Positions 59,154 to 64,000 of a stretch of DNA of 64,000 nt are shown here, piece by piece. The notes beneath the pieces were generated by a model. That model searched no databases and was not told the DNA's origin. It saw only the letters and a program-made list of their open reading frames with translations. Position numbers and translations under genes: made by a program. Location of the stretch: positions 1 to 64,000 of the forward strand of contig NZ_JANHJR010000002.1 of the NCBI RefSeq assembly GCF_024495425.1. The letters run 5' to 3'. Each line of letters starts with the position of its first letter. Within the stretch, counting starts at the first letter, position 1. The DNA is from Haloarchaeobius litoreus (GTDB lineage Archaea; Halobacteriota; Halobacteria; Halobacteriales; Natrialbaceae).

Positions 59154-59834
59154 CTACACCGTCACCGGATACGTCAGCGAGAACTCCCAGGTGAACTCGA
59201 CGAGGCCATCGTCGGGTATCTGAAACTCGCTCTCGAAGGTGTACTCGCCCGCAGGGACACAGTCCCTCCTGTCGTTGACGAGCACGGAGTACGTGTTGGT
59301 GAACGCCTTGTCCGTGTCCAGCGTTATCTGGAACGCGTTGTTCGGCGGGCTGGACGGGACATCGATCCGGTTCCAGCACTCGCCATTCCGCGAGTCCGGG
59401 ACCACGTTGACCTCGCGGTCGCCGTTCTCGTCGCTGATGAACGAATTGTGGATGGTGTGCGGATGCAGGAGCAGTCCCTCGGATTCTGGCACGTCCCCCA
59501 CGAACGGTGCCGACAGCGGCGCGGAGCCGATGAAGTTCAGGTCCCGGGGTCGCCCCTCGTTCGTGACGCCGATTTCTATCTCCGCCGGGTGCTCCGAAGT
59601 CGCCTCGCGCAGCGTCTCGACGTGGAAGGAGATGTTCGCGTCGGCGATGGAATCCGGCGGCTCGGCGGTCGCCGTCGGTTCTGCTGTCGGTGTCGCGGTC
59701 GGCGCTGCCGTCGTCTCGGTGGGCGTTGTGGTCGTGGCGCTCGTCGTCTCGGCTTCTGTCTCCGAACCATCCAGTGCGGAACATCCCGGGAGCGCGACCA
59801 GTCCGAGACTGGCGAGGAGGCGGCGGCGGTCCAT
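59154..59834 (-). CDS. Predicted lipoprotein, unknown function
   Basis: A 226-residue exported protein: RRRLLASLGLVALPGC is a Tat lipoprotein signal (lipobox Cys about residue 18), then a 45-residue Thr/Glu/Pro-rich linker typical of haloarchaeal surface lipoproteins. The mature domain is beta-rich (ANISFHVETLREATSEHPAE, YTFESEFQIPDDGLVEFTWE) and may be Ig-like. No family recognised. Contains two Cys (GECWNR, RDCVPAG) that could form a disulfide. Confidence 0.78.
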   Translation of the reverse strand: MDRRRLLASLGLVALPGCSALDGSETEAETTSATTTTPTETTAAPTATPTAEPTATAEPPDSIADANISFHVETLREATSEHPAEIEIGVTNEGRPRDLNFIGSAPLSAPFVGDVPESEGLLLHPHTIHNSFISDENGDREVNVVPDSRNGECWNRIDVPSSPPNNAFQITLDTDKAFTNTYSVLVNDRRDCVPAGEYTFESEFQIPDDGLVEFTWEFSLTYPVTV

Positions 59835-59891
59835 ACAAGCGGTTCTCACCGATAGGATAACTGTCTTGTCCCGAGAACGAAGTCGTGACCG

Positions 59892-60989
59892 TTACCGCTC
59901 CGTCTCCACGCCCTCGTCGTCGTCCTCGGGCTCTAAGTTCCGGAAGCCGTCGAGGATGACCTGCTTCGCGGTCGCGCCGCGGGTGGTCCAGTGGTGGGCG
60001 TAGTCGAGCATGTCGCCGTAGATGTCGGGCTTGCAGCCCGCCGCCTTGGGGTGACCGCCGCCGTTGACCTGCGCGGCGACCTCGTGGCAGCGCTCGAACT
60101 CGTCGGTGCCGCGGATTGAGGCGGAGCCGGCGGGCTTGACGACGACGCTCGCGTCCGCGCCCTGCTCGCGGAAGGCCTCGGCGACCTCGTTCTGGGAGCA
60201 GCGGCCGTAGGTGACGCCGACGGTCCAGCCGTTGACCTCGCGGATCTCGCCGCGGTCGACGGCCTTCTCGATGAGCGCTTCCTTCTCGACGCGGCGCTCG
60301 GCGAGCAGCTCCTCAGCCTCGGGCGGGAGGTCCGCGCCCCCCCTGGCGACGATGTCGACGTACTCGTCGGGTTCGAGCCAGTACGCGAGGTCCGCGAGGT
60401 CTCCGCTGCGCTCGTCCTCGCGGAGCCAGAGGTCGTGGTCGCGGGTGACCGCGGCGAGGTCGACGAACTTGTCGTCGAAGTCGTAGTCGAGCGAGCGCAC
60501 GGCCACGTCGGCGGTGCACTCCTCCTCGCCGTCGCCGACGACGAGGTCGACGCCCGCGTCGCGGACGGCCTGTTCGACCTCGGGGTCCCACTGGTGGTGG
60601 TCGAACCAGCGCACGCTGTCGGCGGTCTCGAGCAGCATGTCGAGCTCCTCCTCGACGTACTCGAACCTGTCCGGGCAGAGGTCGCAGACGAACACGTCGA
60701 GTCCGGGCTCGCCGAACTCCGCGACCAACTCCATGCCCTCCTCCAGGTCGTGGGGGCTGGCCGGGATCAGTCCGGCCTCGCCGAAGGCCTCTCGCAGCAG
60801 TGCGACGCAGGCCAGCCCGTCGGCGTCGGGGTCGGCCACGACGGCCACCGATTTGCCCGAAAGCGCCGACATCGCCTCGCGCTCGCGTCGCTCCTCGTCG
60901 ACCTCGTCGGGCACGAAGAAGCCGGTGCCCGGCAGGATGGACTTCCGCGCCAGCGGCATGTCCTCGTCAGCGATGAGTTCCTCGTTCAT
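59892..60989 (-). CDS. DHH-family phosphoesterase
   Basis: A 365-residue DHH/DHHA1 phosphoesterase. Motifs in order: VAVVADPDADGLACVALL (about 47-64, DxD), VFVCDLCPDRFEY (second Asp), VRWFDHHQWD (DHH, about 126), and the DHHA1 domain with VNGGGHPKAAGCKP (about 310). Archaeal homologues (RecJ-like and nano-RNase-like) degrade ssDNA, short RNAs or cyclic dinucleotides. Mn2+-dependent. The first motif is DPDADG, a D replaced form of DxDG that still has the metal ligands. Substrate not determined. Confidence 0.85.
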   Translation of the reverse strand: MNEELIADEDMPLARKSILPGTGFFVPDEVDEERREREAMSALSGKSVAVVADPDADGLACVALLREAFGEAGLIPASPHDLEEGMELVAEFGEPGLDVFVCDLCPDRFEYVEEELDMLLETADSVRWFDHHQWDPEVEQAVRDAGVDLVVGDGEEECTADVAVRSLDYDFDDKFVDLAAVTRDHDLWLREDERSGDLADLAYWLEPDEYVDIVARGGADLPPEAEELLAERRVEKEALIEKAVDRGEIREVNGWTVGVTYGRCSQNEVAEAFREQGADASVVVKPAGSASIRGTDEFERCHEVAAQVNGGGHPKAAGCKPDIYGDMLDYAHHWTTRGATAKQVILDGFRNLEPEDDDEGVETER

Positions 60990-61105
60990 ACCCCGGAAGA
61001 GTGGCGGGAGCGGGAAGAAGCCGCCGGTTCCTGGTCAGATGCGGGGGTGGGACGATAGCACACGGTACCGGTGGCTTTTCGGGCCACGCTCCCGGCCGTG
61101 GTGGC

Positions 61106-61903
61106 ATGGACGTCCCCGACGACTGGACCACCGACACGGTCCACGCGAACGACATCGACCTCCAGTACCACCGGACCGGCGAGGGACCGCCGCTCGTCGT
61201 CGCCCACGGCTTCTACGAGAACGCGCGCTGTCGAATTCCACTCATCGAGGACCTCGCCGACGATTTCGACGTAATCGCCTACGACGCCCGCGGCCACGGG
61301 GGCTCCGACGGCCCGGACTGGGGCTACGGCATCGACGACCGCGTGGCCGACCTCGTCGGACTCGTGGAGGCACTGGAACTCGACGACCCCATCCTGTTCG
61401 GGCACTCCGCCGGCGGCTCGACGGTCGCCTGGGCCGCCGCCCGACACCCGGACCTCCCCCGTGCCGTCGTGCTGGAGGACCCCGACGCCTGGCGCGGCGA
61501 GCCCGACATGACCCCCGGGGAGATGTCCGAGTTCGTCCGCGAACGCGTCGCGGGGCTGGCCGAGCAGTCGGTCGCGGAGATCGCCGCCGAGCACGACGAA
61601 CTGGACGACGAGCGGGCCCGGCGCGTCGCCGTGGCGAACAGAGAGTGCGACCCGAACATCGCGGGCTTCGCGGCCGCCGGTTTCGAACAGACGCCCGAGG
61701 CGTTCCCCGACATCGATGCCCCGACGCTGGTCCTGAAGCGGGACACCGACCCCGAGGAGCGTGCGGCGGACCTGGCGATTGCTGATGCGCTGCCGGATGG
61801 ACGCCTCGTCCACGTGCCCGGCTCCGAGCACCACGTCTTCTGGAGCGAGTACGACGCGGCGTGGGCGGAGCTCCGGGCGTTCCTGTACCGGGTGGCGAAC
61901 TGA
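61106..61903 (+). CDS. Alpha/beta hydrolase
   Basis: A 265-residue alpha/beta-hydrolase. LVVAHGFYENARCRIPLIED is the oxyanion loop, YDARGHGGSDGPD the cap entry, LFGHSAGGSTVAWA (about 93-106) the nucleophile elbow with Ser in GHSAGG, and GSEHHVFW the catalytic His. Substrate unknown, perhaps an ester or haloalkane-like compound. ATG 61106 gives a standard N-terminus. Divergent from the DHH gene by 116 bases. Confidence 0.88.
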   Translation: MDVPDDWTTDTVHANDIDLQYHRTGEGPPLVVAHGFYENARCRIPLIEDLADDFDVIAYDARGHGGSDGPDWGYGIDDRVADLVGLVEALELDDPILFGHSAGGSTVAWAAARHPDLPRAVVLEDPDAWRGEPDMTPGEMSEFVRERVAGLAEQSVAEIAAEHDELDDERARRVAVANRECDPNIAGFAAAGFEQTPEAFPDIDAPTLVLKRDTDPEERAADLAIADALPDGRLVHVPGSEHHVFWSEYDAAWAELRAFLYRVAN

Positions 61904-61981
61904 CCGCAGAGGCGTCCTGCAGCTGCCGCACCCCCGGCACGGCACTCGGACGACGGGTCCCCCGTCGCCGGTTCGTCAGCG

Positions 61982-63070
61982 TCAGTTCGCCTCGGTAGCG
62001 GGGACGGTCATCTCGACGACCGTCCCCTGTGGCTCGTTCCGCTCGAACGAGAGGTCGCCGTTCGACATGGTGACGGTCCAGTACATCAGCCACAGGCCGA
62101 GCCCGGAGCCGTGGACGAGGGAGTCCTCGCTTCCCTCACGGATGGCGTCGAGTTCGTCCTCGGGGATGCCATCGCCGGTGTCGGAGACGGACACGGTGAC
62201 GGTGTCCGGAGGATTCCGGTCGATCGATACCCGGACATCGGTCCCGGGGTCGTTGTGTCGGACGGCGTTCTCGACGGCTTCCCTCACCGCGAAGTCGAAC
62301 CGGTGGTGCACGTCGGCGGGGGCGGACGGCGGCAGGTCGGTGGTGACGGTTACGTCATCGTGTTCTGCCAGTACGTCTTCCACGCTAACCTCGACCACCT
62401 CGGTGAGGTCGAGTTCGTCGGTGAACTCGTTCTCCCAGACCTGGTTGAGCCGTTTCGCCTGGTTCCCGAGCCGCTCGACGTTCTTCGTGTGCTTGCGGAT
62501 GGTCCGCAACGTGGCTCTCGAATCGTCCCTCGGTTCGGTGTCGAGCAGCGACTCGGTGTACCCTCGGATGACGGTGGTCTCGTTCCGGAGGTTGTGGCGG
62601 AGGGCGCGGTTGAGGACGGACAGTCGGCGGTGCAGCCTGGCGGTGTAGTCCGTCTGTTCGCGGAGGGTCTTCCGTTCGCTCCACAGGCGCTCCCGGTACT
62701 CCGCGACGCCGAGTCCGACGATGGCGGTTGCCCCCGACGCCGTCACCAGCAAGACCGGGATGTTCTGGAGTTCGACGCCCTCGAGCTGCTGCATCTTGAT
62801 GAGGAGTGTGGCGACGACGAGGCCGACGAGGCCCGAACCCAGGACCCAGAAGAACACCCGAAGGCCGTCGTGCGTGTCGAGATCGAGCCGGGAGAGTCGC
62901 ACGCTCCCGTAGAGCAGGGCCGTCCCGAGGAGTCCGAGGAGCACCGCCTCGACCGCCGTCGCGACGCCGTCGTTGCCTCCACCGACGAGGTGGACCGCTG
63001 CGGCCACCAGGTACCCGACACCGAGTCCGACGACCGGCAGGGAGGGATGTCGGTCGAAGACCCCGGTCAT
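61982..63070 (-). CDS. Membrane-bound sensor histidine kinase
   Basis: A 362-residue kinase. The N-terminal region (about 1-115) has about four helices (VVGLGVGYLVAAAVHLVGGG, AVLLGLLGTALLYGSVRL, VLGSGLVGLVVATLL, and a fourth). The phosphoacceptor region is LNRALRHNLRNETTVIRGYT (His about residue 158), followed by the HATPase: REAVENAVRHND (N box), DTGDGIPEDELD (G1), and SGLGLWLMYWTV (G2). No PAS or HAMP domain is visible. No response regulator is adjacent, as is common in haloarchaea. Convergent with the hydrolase. Confidence 0.88.
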   Translation of the reverse strand: MTGVFDRHPSLPVVGLGVGYLVAAAVHLVGGGNDGVATAVEAVLLGLLGTALLYGSVRLSRLDLDTHDGLRVFFWVLGSGLVGLVVATLLIKMQQLEGVELQNIPVLLVTASGATAIVGLGVAEYRERLWSERKTLREQTDYTARLHRRLSVLNRALRHNLRNETTVIRGYTESLLDTEPRDDSRATLRTIRKHTKNVERLGNQAKRLNQVWENEFTDELDLTEVVEVSVEDVLAEHDDVTVTTDLPPSAPADVHHRFDFAVREAVENAVRHNDPGTDVRVSIDRNPPDTVTVSVSDTGDGIPEDELDAIREGSEDSLVHGSGLGLWLMYWTVTMSNGDLSFERNEPQGTVVEMTVPATEAN

Positions 63071-63171
63071 ACCCGATTCATGTTACCACCTGTTAATGTA
63101 GCTATGGGGAAACAGCTCCTCTCACGACCTCCCGACGCCGGGTGAACCGGGGCACGCTGGCCGGAACCGGC

Positions 63172-63600
63172 CTACGCCTCCTGCAGCTGCCGCACCGTCA
63201 GCACGGGGCTCTCGCAGGTGCGGACGACGCGCTCGGCGACGCTGCCGATGAGGAAGCGGTTCTCGCCGTGCCGCCCCCGCGTGCCGGTGGCGACCACGTC
63301 GGCGTCGACCTCGCGGGCGAACGCACAGATCTCCGCGGCCGGCCGGCCCTCGCGGATGGCGGTCTGCACCGGCAGGTCGGTGTCCGCGGTGACATCCGCC
63401 AGCGCGTCCTCCGCGCTCTCCTCAAGCGCCTCGCGGAACTGGTCGCGCACCGACTCGGGCGAGGACTCCACCTCGCTCGCGTCGATCACGTACAGCGCGT
63501 GGACCGTCGCGTCGAAGCGCTCTGCCAGATCGAGAGCGACCGCGACGGCGCGTTTGACGCTCTCGGAGCCGTCGGTGGCGATGACGACGGTGTCGAACAT
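63172..63600 (-). CDS. Universal stress protein (UspA family)
   Basis: A 142-residue UspA-fold protein: MFDTVVIATDGSESVKRAVA, ADVVATGTRGRHGENRFLIG with GSVAERVVRTCESPVLTV at the end. The ATP-binding motif GxxGxxxxxxxxxGS is intact, so it probably binds ATP. The start at ATG 63600 is supported by a TATA-like GATTTATGCC on the minus strand at about 63624-63633, 25 bases upstream, giving a leaderless mRNA. Upstream frame to 63717 was rejected as basic and non-family. Confidence 0.9.
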   Translation of the reverse strand: MFDTVVIATDGSESVKRAVAVALDLAERFDATVHALYVIDASEVESSPESVRDQFREALEESAEDALADVTADTDLPVQTAIREGRPAAEICAFAREVDADVVATGTRGRHGENRFLIGSVAERVVRTCESPVLTVRQLQEA

Positions 63601-63693
63601 GGTCTGGGGTTTTCCGGCTGACGGCATAAATCTGCGGACATTTCTGTCAGCAGTCTGTGGCTGGAGTTCCGACGGGATGGGTGCGTCTGTTGT

Positions 63694-64000
63694 CGTGGGA
63701 CTCGCTGGTGCCAACAATAGCCAGAAAGCCCCGGCGGGCTACGCTCCCAGGACTGGCGAGACTCCTTCGTCGTCTCGCTGCCCTCCGCTCGCAAGCTCGC
63801 GGAGAACTCGCTGCGTCCCCGGAAATCGAAGATTTCCGGTGTGCTCACGAGACGCGAGCGTCTCGTGACCGGTCCTCGTTCCTGCGGTCCTTGGCTGGCG
63901 AGACTCCTCCGTCGTCTCGCTGCTTCCCGCTCGGTCGCAGGCTCCCTCGCGGGAACGTCGCCGGGGATTCGTCGAGACGCTCGCCCCTTTCAGCCCCACC
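63694..64000. repeat. Structured intergenic repeat, copy B
   Basis: Second copy of the element at 6461-6657, longer by about 110 bases. Left edge CGTGGGACTCGCTGG ... AATAGCCAGAAA; perfect hairpins at 63819-63839 (9-bp stem, GAA loop) and 63846-63867 (10-bp stem, GA loop) immediately before the 24-base core (63871-63894); right edge CGCCCCTTTCAGCCCCACC, running to the window end. Extra hairpins of the form GCGAGAC...GTCTCGC occur twice, at about 63755-63778 and 63898-63920. It lies upstream of the universal stress gene and may continue past the window. Confidence 0.75.

Overview
The window is a gene-dense, GC-rich piece of a haloarchaeal (class Halobacteria) chromosome. The evidence is the 5S rRNA followed by tRNA-Cys at the left edge (the usual end of a halophile rRNA operon), strongly acidic proteins, many Tat-dependent lipoproteins (RR...lipobox Cys), archaeal TATA boxes about 26-28 bases before leaderless genes, ribosomal protein S6e, HalOD1 and bacterio-opsin-activator type regulators, and a complete archaellum (arl) locus. 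I do not assign a genus.

Layout. 0-8 kb: 3' end of the rRNA operon with tRNA-Cys, a secreted metallo-beta-lactamase/DUF3006 pair, an enolase-superfamily enzyme, a surface protein, a small membrane protein interrupted by an in-frame TAG, a tRNA-Lys with partial copies of its 3' end beside it, an M20 peptidase, a structured repeat element, and a ParB-like/ribbon-helix-helix DNA-binding protein followed by two tiny overlapping genes. 8-14 kb: siroheme nitrite/sulfite reductase, a Na+/Ca2+ exchanger and a DASS anion transporter. 14-19.2 kb is an accessory scar: a flavin-dependent halogenase-like protein, a winged-helix regulator, an IS605-type right-end remnant, small proteins, a degenerate intron-bearing or broken type II tRNA, and a citrate synthase that has lost its N-terminal half. 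19-27 kb: an NSS transporter, a zinc-ribbon protein with a frameshifted second copy, UppP, a formyltransferase, and an MNT/HEPN toxin-antitoxin pair sitting between two copies of the 5' end of a short-chain dehydrogenase gene.

27-35 kb holds a regulator followed by a tightly packed ABC importer, a class III CoA-transferase and a homocitrate-synthase-like DRE-TIM enzyme, which look like one uptake-and-catabolism operon. 35-46 kb is mostly housekeeping: PiT phosphate transporter, methyltransferase, PIN/UPF0175 toxin-antitoxin pair, hydrolase, beta-propeller lipoprotein, beta-CASP nuclease, a second Ca2+/Na+ antiporter, S6e and DUF7112. 46-57 kb is the archaellum locus: a PadR regulator and arlD downstream of arlCE-F-G-H-I-J on the minus strand, and, divergently, three archaellin genes with a DUF7500-like gene between the first and second. 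57-64 kb: DUF5807, a PfkB kinase, HicAB, a DHH phosphoesterase, a hydrolase, a histidine kinase, a universal stress protein, and a second copy of the structured repeat at the right edge.

The most unusual signals are the structured repeat whose hairpins keep their shape while their sequence changes, the halogenase-like enzyme, the toxin-antitoxin insertion into a duplicated dehydrogenase locus, the CoA-transferase/DRE-TIM operon, the ParB-RHH protein, and a 60-base promoter module shared by two archaellin transcription units.
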